DNA from: DATAVK01 sp036267755
GTDB taxonomy: Bacteria; Actinomycetota; Actinomycetes; JAFAQI01
Reading direction: 5' to 3'
NCBI GenBank assembly: GCA_036267755.1
Contig: DATAVK010000139.1
Coordinates: 1-27,792 of the forward strand
Length of the DNA stretch: 27,792 nt
Made by a program: the position numbers and the translations under genes. The notes beneath the pieces were generated by a model. That model saw only the letters and a list, made by a program, of their open reading frames with translations, searched no databases and had not been told where the DNA came from. This document shows positions 6,738 through 13,509 of the stretch, in pieces (positions within the stretch are counted from its first letter, which is position 1; every line of letters starts with the position of its first letter).

Positions 6738-8639
6738 ATGCGAATGTCGCGCCGGGTCGGCTCGTTCGCTGCGTTGACTGTCGCTCTCTCGGTGCTGGGC
6801 CCTGTCACCGCTGCGCCGTCGCATGCCCTGGCCCAGCCTGCGTCGGCGCGCGTCGCGCAACGGCACGACCACGTCATGCACGTCACCCGGTCAACGGCTG
6901 CGACTGTCGCCCAGTTGGCCTCACCCAATGCTCTGCGTACCGCCATGGCACACGCGCCGACCGTGGCAGCTGCCGGCCAGGTCTGGTTGCGTCGTCAGGC
7001 GTTCGTGGCCGCTTCGCGGCTGAACCCAGCATTGGTGAGCAACCGGGGCGCCGCCATCGCGTTGCAGGCCCTGCCGTTCAGCTTTCTCGAACCAGCAGGT
7101 GACCTGACCGGCAACGGACGCAAGGACGTGTTGGACCAGCGCCTCGTCGTCTCAGGTGGTGCGGTCACGACCGGCATCACGGCGCGCGACGGTCGAACCG
7201 GCCGGGTTCTGTGGACCAGGAAGATGCAGAGCGCGGCCGGGGATGCGCTCCCGCTGACGATCGGTCCGCTCGGTGGACACGCCGGGCGAGGCGTTCTGGT
7301 CGCGGTGATGTCGGCGTCGGCGTTGTCGCAAACGACCGAGTCGATCTCGCTATCGGTTCAGGCATGGAGCGGTAAGACAGGGAAGCCGGTCTGGACGTCG
7401 ACCCCGATCACCGGAACCATCTCGAGGTCCGGCAACGTCGAGACGGATACCGACGTACCCACCGACCCGGACTCCATCCATGCGCTCTCGCCGACCGTCG
7501 CGGACGGCTTCATCCCGGTTGAGTCCTCGACCACGTCTCTGACCACGGGTAACGGACCCGGCAGCGAAACCGCCACGCTCGTGAACGGAAGGAACGGATC
7601 GGAGACCCAGCCGTACCCCACCAGCACGTCAAGCACGGACATCCCCGAGCTCGTCGTGACCGCGGACCTCAACAGGGACAAGCTGCACGATGTGGTGGCC
7701 ATCGCTCCGGGTCACCCCGGTTCGCTGACCGCTGAGGCCGGGAACACCGGTGCGGTCCTGTGGCAGGACGGTTTCTCGATCGGGATAGGGACCCGGGTGA
7801 GCGCTGTCGGCGCAGTGGGAAGCGGAGTGTCCGACCTCACCGTGAGCGGTGAGGCGGCTCGTCTGATTCGCGGGCGCGACGGCAAGATCCTGTGGTTCAG
7901 GGGGTCCGCCGGAAAGGGAACCTTCCTGTTCCCGTTCGTGTACCCGATCAGCCATGCGGGTCGTCACGGCGTACCCATCGTGGGATTGGCGTCGTTCGGC
8001 AACATCGACGGCGCGCACCGGTTCGGTACGAGGGTGGTCATTCGCGCCGTGGCGGACACCGGACGCACCGTCTGGCTGCGTCGGATCAGCCTCTCCGTGC
8101 CTGACTCAGGAACGAGCGCTGAGGGCGATGCTGACCTCGACCCAGTCGGTGACGTGCAGCCAGATGGCGCCGTCGATCTGTCTATCTTCATCGACCTCAG
8201 CAGTGGTCACCACCACAAGCGGCTGAGTGGGGTTCTGAGCGGTCGCGACGGGACGCTTCATCGCGTCAATCTCGCTGGCCAGTTCCCTGGTCCGGCTGAC
8301 GGCAGCCTGGTGAAAGGCAAGGGGACAGACATCTTGAGCACCAGTCCGGTGTCGGGCGGCGTGCGCCTATCCGGGTACGACGGAGTGACCGGCCGCAGGC
8401 TGGTCCATGTGCTGGTGCGAACGCTCGCCGGCAAGTCGGCCACGATCCCGCTCGGCATGCGGGTGACTGGGCACCGGTGCAGCGACATCGCTCTCCTGAT
8501 CGGTCAGAGACACCGCCAGCAGGATGATCTGCTCTCGGGCAGCGGGCACCGGTTGTGGCAGCTGCGGTTCGGCAAGAGCCAGGCGACGGGTGGTCACCTG
8601 ACGCGCTACGCCGGGCCGCGCCACTTCTGCGCCGCCTGA
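6738..8639 (+). CDS. Secreted FG-GAP/PQQ-like propeller protein, copy 2
   Basis: A 633-residue paralogue of the preceding gene, starting one base after its stop. The signal peptide runs to about residue 30 (LGPVTAAPSHALA). The aligned segments are clear: PAGDLTGNGRKDVLDQR against PAGDLAGKGHRDVLDTR, QAWSGKTGKPVWTS against AAWSGKTGKTLWTS, ADLNRDKLHDVVAI against DDLNGDGLADVVGV, and the shared C-terminal CSDIAL ... HFCAA with only two cysteines in the whole protein. The second copy has lost the DG of the calcium-type loop (NRDKLHD). No Shine-Dalgarno is seen before ATG 6738, which suggests reinitiation after the upstream stop; ATG 6744 is an alternative. It ends 4 nt from the convergent QueA-like gene. 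Confidence 0.85.
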   Translation: MRMSRRVGSFAALTVALSVLGPVTAAPSHALAQPASARVAQRHDHVMHVTRSTAATVAQLASPNALRTAMAHAPTVAAAGQVWLRRQAFVAASRLNPALVSNRGAAIALQALPFSFLEPAGDLTGNGRKDVLDQRLVVSGGAVTTGITARDGRTGRVLWTRKMQSAAGDALPLTIGPLGGHAGRGVLVAVMSASALSQTTESISLSVQAWSGKTGKPVWTSTPITGTISRSGNVETDTDVPTDPDSIHALSPTVADGFIPVESSTTSLTTGNGPGSETATLVNGRNGSETQPYPTSTSSTDIPELVVTADLNRDKLHDVVAIAPGHPGSLTAEAGNTGAVLWQDGFSIGIGTRVSAVGAVGSGVSDLTVSGEAARLIRGRDGKILWFRGSAGKGTFLFPFVYPISHAGRHGVPIVGLASFGNIDGAHRFGTRVVIRAVADTGRTVWLRRISLSVPDSGTSAEGDADLDPVGDVQPDGAVDLSIFIDLSSGHHHKRLSGVLSGRDGTLHRVNLAGQFPGPADGSLVKGKGTDILSTSPVSGGVRLSGYDGVTGRRLVHVLVRTLAGKSATIPLGMRVTGHRCSDIALLIGQRHRQQDDLLSGSGHRLWQLRFGKSQATGGHLTRYAGPRHFCAA

Positions 8640-8643
8640 CACG

Positions 8644-9678
8644 TCAGCGGGGGAGCAGCAGGCAGCTGTCTCCGAACTCGTGCCACAGGTAGCCCTCCCG
8701 GAGCGCGGCGTCGTACGCGTCGGCCACGAGCTGATGCCCCACGACAGCCTCCAGCAGTGACAGGTGTGAGGCACCCGGCTCGTGCCAGCCGCTGATGATC
8801 CCGTCGACGGCGTACGTCGGCCGGGCGGGACCGAGCACCAGGTCGGTCCATCCGGCTCCCGACTGCACGCTGCCGTCAGGTGCGGCGACCGACTCCAGCG
8901 CCCGCGTCACCGTCGTACCGACTGCTACGACCCGGCGACCCGCGCGCCGCGTGGCGTTGACGAGCTCGGCGGTGACCTCGGGGACCCGGTAGCGCTCGGG
9001 GAGCGGCGGGTCACCTGCATCGAGCGACGAGACGCCGCAGTGCAGGGTGATCGGGGCGATGACGACGCCGTGGGTGACCAGGCTGGTCACGAGGGACCGC
9101 GAGAACGGCCGCCCGGCACTGGGCATCTCCGCACTGCCGGGATCGGACGCGAACACCGTCTGGTACGCCGATAACGGCCACGAGCCTTGGAGGTAGGAGT
9201 ACCTGATCGGCCGGCCGTGCGCCCACAGGTAGTCGATGACCTCGCCGTCGACGTCGACCCGGCACCGCCACAGCCGGCCGCCGACCGGCTCGAGCGTCGT
9301 GAGCGCAGCGTCGCCAGGCAGCGACAACCGCTCGCCTACCTCGATGTCGCCGAGCGGGCCGGTCGCACCGAAGGCCGGTCGCAGCTCGACCAGCCAGCTG
9401 CCGTCGTCGAGGCCAGTGGACAGGTGGGCGACGGCGGCCCGGCCGTAGGAGCGCCGAGCGGTCACGGCCGCGGCCAGCGTCAGCGACGTGTTGACCACCA
9501 GCAGATCACCCGCGCGCAGGAACTCACCGAGATCCGTGAACCGACGGTGATGGATCTCGCCGTCGGCAGCGACGAGCAGCCGCACCTGGTCACGGGCCAG
9601 CCCCCGGCCCTCTGGTGGCTCGGACGCTTCAGTTCCGGGCAGCAGGCGGAAGTCGATCGGATGCGCCAGCACCGTCAT
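8644..9678 (-). CDS. QueA-like protein (SAM:tRNA ribosyltransferase-isomerase fold)
   Basis: A 344-residue protein with the QueA domain order: DQVRLLVA, then FTDLGEFLRAGDLLVVNTS, then SAYQTVFASDPGSAEMPSAGRPF, then HGVVIAPITLHCGVSSL, then RRVVAVGTTVTRALES. Real QueA enzymes, which make epoxyqueuosine in tRNA, have PTAGLHFT and LHVGAGTF at the middle two motifs; here these read PSAGRPFS and LHCGVSSL. This altered form looks like an actinobacterial QueA-like subfamily, so the queuosine role should not be assumed. Its ATG overlaps the SDR stop by 4 nt (ATGA), so the two are translationally coupled and would be driven from the SoxR-type promoter. Confidence 0.8.
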   Translation of the reverse strand: MTVLAHPIDFRLLPGTEASEPPEGRGLARDQVRLLVAADGEIHHRRFTDLGEFLRAGDLLVVNTSLTLAAAVTARRSYGRAAVAHLSTGLDDGSWLVELRPAFGATGPLGDIEVGERLSLPGDAALTTLEPVGGRLWRCRVDVDGEVIDYLWAHGRPIRYSYLQGSWPLSAYQTVFASDPGSAEMPSAGRPFSRSLVTSLVTHGVVIAPITLHCGVSSLDAGDPPLPERYRVPEVTAELVNATRRAGRRVVAVGTTVTRALESVAAPDGSVQSGAGWTDLVLGPARPTYAVDGIISGWHEPGASHLSLLEAVVGHQLVADAYDAALREGYLWHEFGDSCLLLPR

Positions 9679-10415
9679 CGGGCACCCGCCGAGGTCAGCA
9701 GGTCGCTGGCGCGATGCCGGACCCCCTCCGGATCGGACTCCACCAACCGCAGTAGCGCCGGAACGACGCTCGCCGGCTCCGGCCGGTCACCGATGTCCTC
9801 GCCGGGAAACGCCTGCTGGTGCAGCTCGGTCCGCATGTCACCCGGATCGAAGGCGTGGACCGCCAGCTCCGGGTGCTCGGCGGCGAGGATCGCGGTCAGC
9901 TGGTCGAGCGCCGCCTTGGACGAGCCGTAGCCGCCCCAGCCGGCGTAGCCCTCCACCGCGGCGTCCGAGCTGACCGTGATGACGGTGCCGTGGCTGGCCG
10001 AGAGGTCCGGCAGCAGCAGCTGGATCAGCGCGAGCGGTGCCAGCACGTTGGTCTCGTAGACGGCGCGCAGCTCGTCGAGCGGGTAGGTCGCGAGCGACGG
10101 CTGCGGGCTCGGACCGAGCCGGCTGGCGTTGGCGATGACCAGGCTGACGTCGCCGAGCGCTCGGGCGGCATCGACCAGGTGAACCCGGTGATCCGGGTCC
10201 GTGACGTCGCCAGGAACCCCGACGAACGTCTCGGCTGGGAGCGTGCGCACGGCGGCTTCGAGCTGATCGCTACGCCGGGCGTCGAGAGCGACCCCCCAAC
10301 CGCGTTCGGTCAGGGCTTGTGCCGTGGCAAGGCCGAGACCACGTGACCCGCCCGTGATGACGGCCACCGGCCGACGTATTCCTGGATGTGAAGGATCTGA
10401 AGTCCATGTAGTCAT
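9675..10415 (-). CDS. Short-chain dehydrogenase/reductase in a SoxR-type operon
   Basis: A 246-residue classical SDR: the TGGSRGLGLA Rossmann motif binds NAD(P), DARRSDQLE follows beta-2, GDVTD is the adenine-ring contact, IANAS replaces the common NNAG, a Ser in TVSSDA and the YGSSK Tyr-Lys pair complete the catalytic set. Arg-rich ARRS after beta-2 hints at NADPH, which is an inference. The frame is open upstream to a TTG at 10442 and also has ATG at 10424, but that ATG overlaps the -10 element. ATG 10415 lies 7 nt after the -10 and fits leaderless translation, so I chose it. The first gene of a two-gene operon, divergent from soxR. The substrate is unknown. Confidence 0.88.
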   Translation of the reverse strand: MTTWTSDPSHPGIRRPVAVITGGSRGLGLATAQALTERGWGVALDARRSDQLEAAVRTLPAETFVGVPGDVTDPDHRVHLVDAARALGDVSLVIANASRLGPSPQPSLATYPLDELRAVYETNVLAPLALIQLLLPDLSASHGTVITVSSDAAVEGYAGWGGYGSSKAALDQLTAILAAEHPELAVHAFDPGDMRTELHQQAFPGEDIGDRPEPASVVPALLRLVESDPEGVRHRASDLLTSAGAR

Positions 10416-10422
10416 GTCTGAC

Positions 10423-10453
10423 ATACTGGAAGTTGAAGTCAACTTGAAGTCAA
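10423..10453 (-). promoter_or_regulatory. SoxR-type promoter of the SDR operon
   Basis: On the minus strand, -35 TTGACT (10453-10448) and -10 CAGTAT (10428-10423) are separated by 19 bp, the long spacer typical of MerR-family-activated promoters. The 10-mer TTGACTTCAA occurs twice (10453-10444 and 10442-10433), an 11-bp period. Within the spacer, AAGTTGA and TCAACTT face each other across AG (10430-10445). The sequence is close to known SoxR boxes built on CTCAAGTT/AACTTGAG. soxR is the divergent neighbour. Confidence 0.78.
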
Positions 10454-10466
10454 GCGAGAGGTCGAC

Positions 10467-10940
10467 ATGAAGTCCACGGATCTGCTCACCGTGACCGAAG
10501 TCGCGACCCGGAGCGGCTTCGCTGCCTCCGCACTCCGCTTCTACGAGGCGCAGGGCTTGATCGCCGCGAGCCGCAGCCCGGGCGGCCGGCGTCGCTACAG
10601 CCGCAGCGTGTTGCGACGGCTGGCGTTCATCCGCGCTGCCCGGACGATTGGACTGTCGCTTGATGAGGTGGCGGCGGCGCTCGACGAGTTGCCGGAGGGA
10701 CGGACGCCGACCCGAAGCGACTGGTCGCGGCTGTCACGGAGCTGGCGGGCTCGCCTCGACGAACAGATCCAGGCGCTGGAGGAGCTGCGCGACGGCCTCG
10801 ACTCGTGCATCGGCTGCGGCTGCCTGTCGTTGCGCCGGTGCGCCATTTCTAACCCGTCGGACGCCGTGGCCACCCGGGGACCCGGCGCCCGGTTCCTGCC
10901 GTCTCGGTTGCGAGAGCCGGAGCCCAAACCGGCCGGGTGA
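10467..10940 (+). CDS. soxR: Redox-sensing MerR-family regulator SoxR
   Basis: Cytoplasmic dimeric transcription factor that senses redox-cycling compounds or nitric oxide through a [2Fe-2S] cluster and activates promoters with a 19-bp spacer. At 157 residues it is of normal SoxR length. The N-terminal winged helix reads LTVTEVATRSGFAASALRFYE and GGRRRYSRSVLRRLAFI. A dimerisation helix follows (about 85-110). The cluster motif CxxCxCxxxxxC is Cys114, Cys117, Cys119 and Cys125 (CIGCGCLSLRRC), followed by NPSD as in E. coli SoxR. A GAGAGG ribosome site precedes ATG by 5 nt. It likely regulates the divergent SDR and QueA-like genes from the box between them, and perhaps itself. Confidence 0.95.
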   Translation: MKSTDLLTVTEVATRSGFAASALRFYEAQGLIAASRSPGGRRRYSRSVLRRLAFIRAARTIGLSLDEVAAALDELPEGRTPTRSDWSRLSRSWRARLDEQIQALEELRDGLDSCIGCGCLSLRRCAISNPSDAVATRGPGARFLPSRLREPEPKPAG

Positions 10941-10943
10941 CCG

Positions 10944-10949
10944 TAGAGT
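10944..10949 (+). promoter_or_regulatory. Candidate -10 (TAGAGT), leaderless start
   Basis: TAGAGT lies 7 nt before ATG 10957 and 3 nt after the soxR stop. Confidence 0.45.
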
Positions 10950-10956
10950 CCGCGCC

Positions 10957-11526
10957 ATGAACGAGAACCACCAGCAGCTGTGCCCGAGCCCGGAGTGGGC
11001 GGAGTTCCTGCACACGGAGGTGCTGCCCTGGTTGGCCGAGCGGGCAGAGCTCGGGCCCGAGCTGCTCGAGGTCGGTCCCGGTCCCGGCGCGAGCACCGAG
11101 TGGCTGCGGCATCGGGTTCGCCGGCTCGTGGTGATAGAGATCGATCCGGCCGCAGCCGACCGGCTGCGTGACCGCTTCGCCGGGACCAACGTGGAGGTCG
11201 TCACAGGCGACGCGACGGACCTGCCGTTCGAGGACGGCAGCCTGGACTCGGCCGCGTCGTTCACGATGCTGCACCACGTGCCGACCGAGGCGCTGCAGGA
11301 CGCGTTGCTCGCCGAGGTGGCTCGGGTGCTCCGACCCGGCGGCGTGTTCATCGGCAATGACAGCATTCCGAGCGACGACCTCGAGGCGTTCCACGAGGGC
11401 GACACCTACAACCCGATCGATCCGGCGGGTTTCCCGGCCCGGTTGCGCACCGCGGGGTTCACCGACGTACTGGTCGAACCCCGGGACTGGAAGGGCATGG
11501 CGTTCATCGCGCGGACCGCTCCCTAG
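10957..11526 (+). CDS. Class I SAM-dependent methyltransferase
   Basis: A 189-residue Methyltransf_11-type enzyme. Motif I is LLEVGPGPGASTEWL, the acidic end of beta-2 is VIEIDPAA, the adenine-binding GDATDLPFEDGSLD follows, and motif IV/V is FTMLHHVP with LRPGG. The start is ATG 10957: the frame is open further upstream, but the soxR cluster region occupies it and TAGAGT marks a promoter. The substrate cannot be read from the sequence. The next gene, menB, has its own promoter that overlaps this stop codon. A link to menaquinone biosynthesis through MenG is not supported, since MenG/UbiE motifs are missing. Confidence 0.85.
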   Translation: MNENHQQLCPSPEWAEFLHTEVLPWLAERAELGPELLEVGPGPGASTEWLRHRVRRLVVIEIDPAAADRLRDRFAGTNVEVVTGDATDLPFEDGSLDSAASFTMLHHVPTEALQDALLAEVARVLRPGGVFIGNDSIPSDDLEAFHEGDTYNPIDPAGFPARLRTAGFTDVLVEPRDWKGMAFIARTAP

Positions 11527-11529
11527 GAT
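11524..11529 (+). promoter_or_regulatory. Candidate -10 (TAGGAT), leaderless menB start
   Basis: TAGGAT lies 6 nt before GTG 11536. Its TAG is also the stop codon of the methyltransferase gene. Confidence 0.5.
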
Positions 11530-11535
11530 CAGCGG

Positions 11536-12435
11536 GTGATCTCCGAGATCTTCGACGCCACCGCCTGGGAGCAGGTCCCCGGGTTCGAGCTGCGCGACAT
11601 TACCTACCACCGGGCGCGCTCGTCCGGCACGGTGCGGGTCGCGTTCAACCGTCCGGAAGTGCGCAACGCCTTCCGTCCCGCGACCGTTGACGAGCTGGCT
11701 TCGGTGCTGGACCACGCCCGGCAGTCCTCGGACGTCGGCTGCGTGCTGCTCACCGGCAACGGGCCGTCCCCGAAGGACGGTGGCTGGGCGTTCTGCTCGG
11801 GAGGCGACCAGCGGATCCGCGGCCGTGACGGATACCGCTACGCCGCGGACGAGACGGCCGGCAGCATCGATCCTGCCCGGGCGGGACGGTTGCACATCCT
11901 CGAGGTGCAGCGGCTGATCCGGTTCATGCCCAAGGTCGTCATCGCCGTCGTCCCCGGTTGGGCCGCCGGCGGTGGTCACAGCTTGCACGTGGTGTGCGAC
12001 CTGACCATCGCCAGTCGGGAGCACGCGAGGTTCAAGCAGACCGATGCGAACGTCGCGAGCTTCGACGGCGGCTTCGGCTCGGCGTACCTCGCCCGCCAGG
12101 TGGGGCAGAAGTTTGCGCGCGAGATCTTCTTCCTTGGCGACGAGTACGACGCCGAGGCGGCGTACCGGATGGGCATGGTCAACGCCGTCGTCGCGCACGC
12201 CGACCTGGAGGCGGCGGCGCTGCGCTGGGCCGAGAAGGTCAACGCAATGAGCCCGACATCGGTGCGGATGCTGAAGTACGCCTTCAACGCGATCGACGAC
12301 GGTCTGGTCGGCCAGCAGCTGTTCGCCGGGGAGGCGACCCGGCTCGGCTATATGACTGACGAAGCCGCGGAGGGGCGTGACGCCTTTCTCGAGCGCCGCG
12401 ACCCGGACTGGTCCGACTTCCCCTGGTACTTCTAA
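11536..12435 (+). CDS. menB: 1,4-Dihydroxy-2-naphthoyl-CoA synthase (MenB)
   Basis: Crotonase-fold enzyme that cyclises O-succinylbenzoyl-CoA to 1,4-dihydroxy-2-naphthoyl-CoA in menaquinone biosynthesis. The 299-residue product has the MenB-specific features: ITYHRA near the start, the VAFNRPEVRNAFRP CoA-binding segment, GWAFCSGGDQRIRG (oxyanion loop), VPGWAAGGGHSLHVVCDLTIAS, TDANVASFDGGFGSAYLARQVG, and the C-terminal DWSDFPWYF. Actinobacterial MenB has the same W-rich end. Start GTG 11536 has TAGGAT 6 nt upstream and no Shine-Dalgarno. Other men genes are not in the window. The gene is followed by a spacer with a long inverted repeat. Confidence 0.95.
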   Translation: MISEIFDATAWEQVPGFELRDITYHRARSSGTVRVAFNRPEVRNAFRPATVDELASVLDHARQSSDVGCVLLTGNGPSPKDGGWAFCSGGDQRIRGRDGYRYAADETAGSIDPARAGRLHILEVQRLIRFMPKVVIAVVPGWAAGGGHSLHVVCDLTIASREHARFKQTDANVASFDGGFGSAYLARQVGQKFAREIFFLGDEYDAEAAYRMGMVNAVVAHADLEAAALRWAEKVNAMSPTSVRMLKYAFNAIDDGLVGQQLFAGEATRLGYMTDEAAEGRDAFLERRDPDWSDFPWYF

Positions 12436-12450
12436 GCCCGTGCATCCCCG

Positions 12451-12524
12451 CCGCGATCATGACGTTTGTGACCGGCTCAGCCCTCGAGATCGACGTTAGT
12501 GCGTGAATAACGTCATGATCGCGG
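12451..12524. repeat. Long inverted repeat, 16-bp perfect arms
   Basis: CCGCGATCATGACGTT (12451-12466) and its exact reverse complement (12509-12524) flank a 42-nt loop in the gap after menB. Inside the loop, GACGTTAGTG nearly repeats the left arm's GACGTTTGTG. There is no T-tract. It may be a dispersed intergenic repeat of this lineage, a terminator, or both. The rest of the 12436-12627 spacer holds only the promoter of the next gene. Confidence 0.75.
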
Positions 12525-12615
12525 AGGAGCCCCGGTGCCTTAGGTGGCCGAGGGCGGGTAGAAAGCCGCGCGAAGATAGGAAAATCTCCTGATGTGGCGG
12601 CTCATGGTCGAGTCG

Positions 12616-12621
12616 TAGCGT
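12616..12621 (+). promoter_or_regulatory. Candidate -10 (TAGCGT), leaderless start
   Basis: TAGCGT lies 6 nt before ATG 12628. Confidence 0.45.
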
Positions 12622-12627
12622 TCCGTC

Positions 12628-12858
12628 ATGATCACGTTTGGGGCGATGACAGGGCTGGTCCTGCTGATGGTGGTGTTCGGGGCGGTCGCGCTGCGGGATG
12701 TGTTCCGTCAGACGCGGGCGTGGTCACTGCAGCATCCGAACCCAGGGGTGCCGCTGCGGCAGTACACCGCGAGGTTCAAGGTCCTGACCGGGCCCGCGGG
12801 ACGCTGGACGGCGCTGGACGACCTGCAGGTCACGCGGCTGCTGCGCGAGCACCGTTGA
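12628..12858 (+). CDS. Small single-pass membrane protein, unknown function
   Basis: A 76-residue product with a hydrophobic N-terminal segment (about residues 7-24, GLVLLMVVFGAVAL) and a basic, soluble tail ending VTRLLREHR. I do not recognise the family. Support for being real: codon use like its neighbours, a TAGCGT -10 placed exactly 6 nt before the ATG, and no better frame here. It could be an inner-membrane accessory protein, but nothing in the context says of what. Confidence 0.6.
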   Translation: MITFGAMTGLVLLMVVFGAVALRDVFRQTRAWSLQHPNPGVPLRQYTARFKVLTGPAGRWTALDDLQVTRLLREHR

Positions 12859-12907
12859 CGGTCGCCCAGAGCGCGACCATGATCGTGGCACTTCACTTGG
12901 GGGGACC

Positions 12908-13309
12908 ATGACCGACTTCCCGCCGCTGGGACATGTGGCACTCACCGTCCAGAGCTGCGACGCAAGCGCACCGTGGTACCAGGCGCTCTTCGGCTCGGCT
13001 CCCGCGCTGGACGAGGACACCGGGCCCTGGCGGCACGTCGTCTTCGCGCTACCCGGCGGATCGCTGATCGGGATCCACGAGCATCCGGGCAAGACCGACC
13101 CCGAGGACCGGTTCAGCGAGTACCGGGTGGGGCTGGACCACGTCAGCTTCCACTGCGCTGCCCGCGCCGACCTGCAGAGCTGGGCCGAGCACCTGGACCG
13201 GCTCGGTTACGCGCACGGCGACATCGTCGACGCCAGCTACGGATCGGGGTTGTCGTTCCGCGACCCCGACGGAAACGCGCTGGAGTTCTTCGCTCCGCCG
13301 AACACCTAA
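12908..13309 (+). CDS. VOC (glyoxalase/bleomycin resistance) superfamily protein
   Basis: A 133-residue vicinal-oxygen-chelate protein with two paired beta-alpha-beta-beta-beta modules. The first starts LGHVALTVQSCDASAPWYQALFG (His and the W-Y pair), and the second has GLDHVSFHC and ends in the classic SFRDPDGNALEFF. His9, the second-module His and the last Glu are candidate metal ligands, so metal binding is plausible. The reaction or ligand is unknown. A G-rich stretch (GGGGGGA) just before ATG may be the ribosome site. The stop overlaps the end of the convergent ribbon-helix-helix gene by 4 nt. Confidence 0.88.
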   Translation: MTDFPPLGHVALTVQSCDASAPWYQALFGSAPALDEDTGPWRHVVFALPGGSLIGIHEHPGKTDPEDRFSEYRVGLDHVSFHCAARADLQSWAEHLDRLGYAHGDIVDASYGSGLSFRDPDGNALEFFAPPNT

Positions 13310-13509
13310 TCGGCGCTGGCCGGTGGCCGGCCTCGCCGGGGGACCGGGGCGGCCCGCTTCGGCATCCGGCCGGAGTCGGTGAGCGCACGCCGCAACAGCA
13401 TGTCGATGTGGGCGTTGAGGCTGCGGAACTCGTCGGCGGCCCACTGCGCGAGCGCGTCGTGGACCGCCGGGTCGATGCGCAGCAGGACCTGCTTGCGATC
13501 GGAGTTCAC
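13306..13509 (-). CDS. Ribbon-helix-helix (Arc/HicB-like) DNA-binding protein
   Basis: A 67-residue protein whose first part reads KQVLLRIDPAVHDALAQWAADEF then SLNAHIDMLLRRAL, the beta-strand, helix, helix plan of Arc/CopG proteins. A basic, Pro-rich tail (PKRAAPVPRRGRPPA) may add DNA contacts. Start GTG 13509 shares its G with the TAG stop of the SPFH gene, so it is translationally coupled to it; the longer frame to 13560 would overlap SPFH heavily. No toxin gene lies beside it. A HicB-type antitoxin annotation is common for such orphans, but the SPFH link is better supported here. Confidence 0.8.
   Translation of the reverse strand: MNSDRKQVLLRIDPAVHDALAQWAADEFRSLNAHIDMLLRRALTDSGRMPKRAAPVPRRGRPPASAD

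Noticed and set aside
8636..8647. CTGAC-AC-GTCAG between the convergent FG-GAP and QueA-like stops as a terminator
   Set aside because: Only 5-bp arms, mostly made by the two stop codons themselves; too weak to call.
10849..12198. 449-codon minus-strand frame opposite soxR end, methyltransferase and menB
   Set aside because: Asp/His/Val-rich composition with no known fold; antisense shadow of three recognised genes.
13306..13509. Toxin-antitoxin module
   Set aside because: The RHH protein has antitoxin-like shape but no toxin gene flanks it; neighbours are SPFH and VOC.
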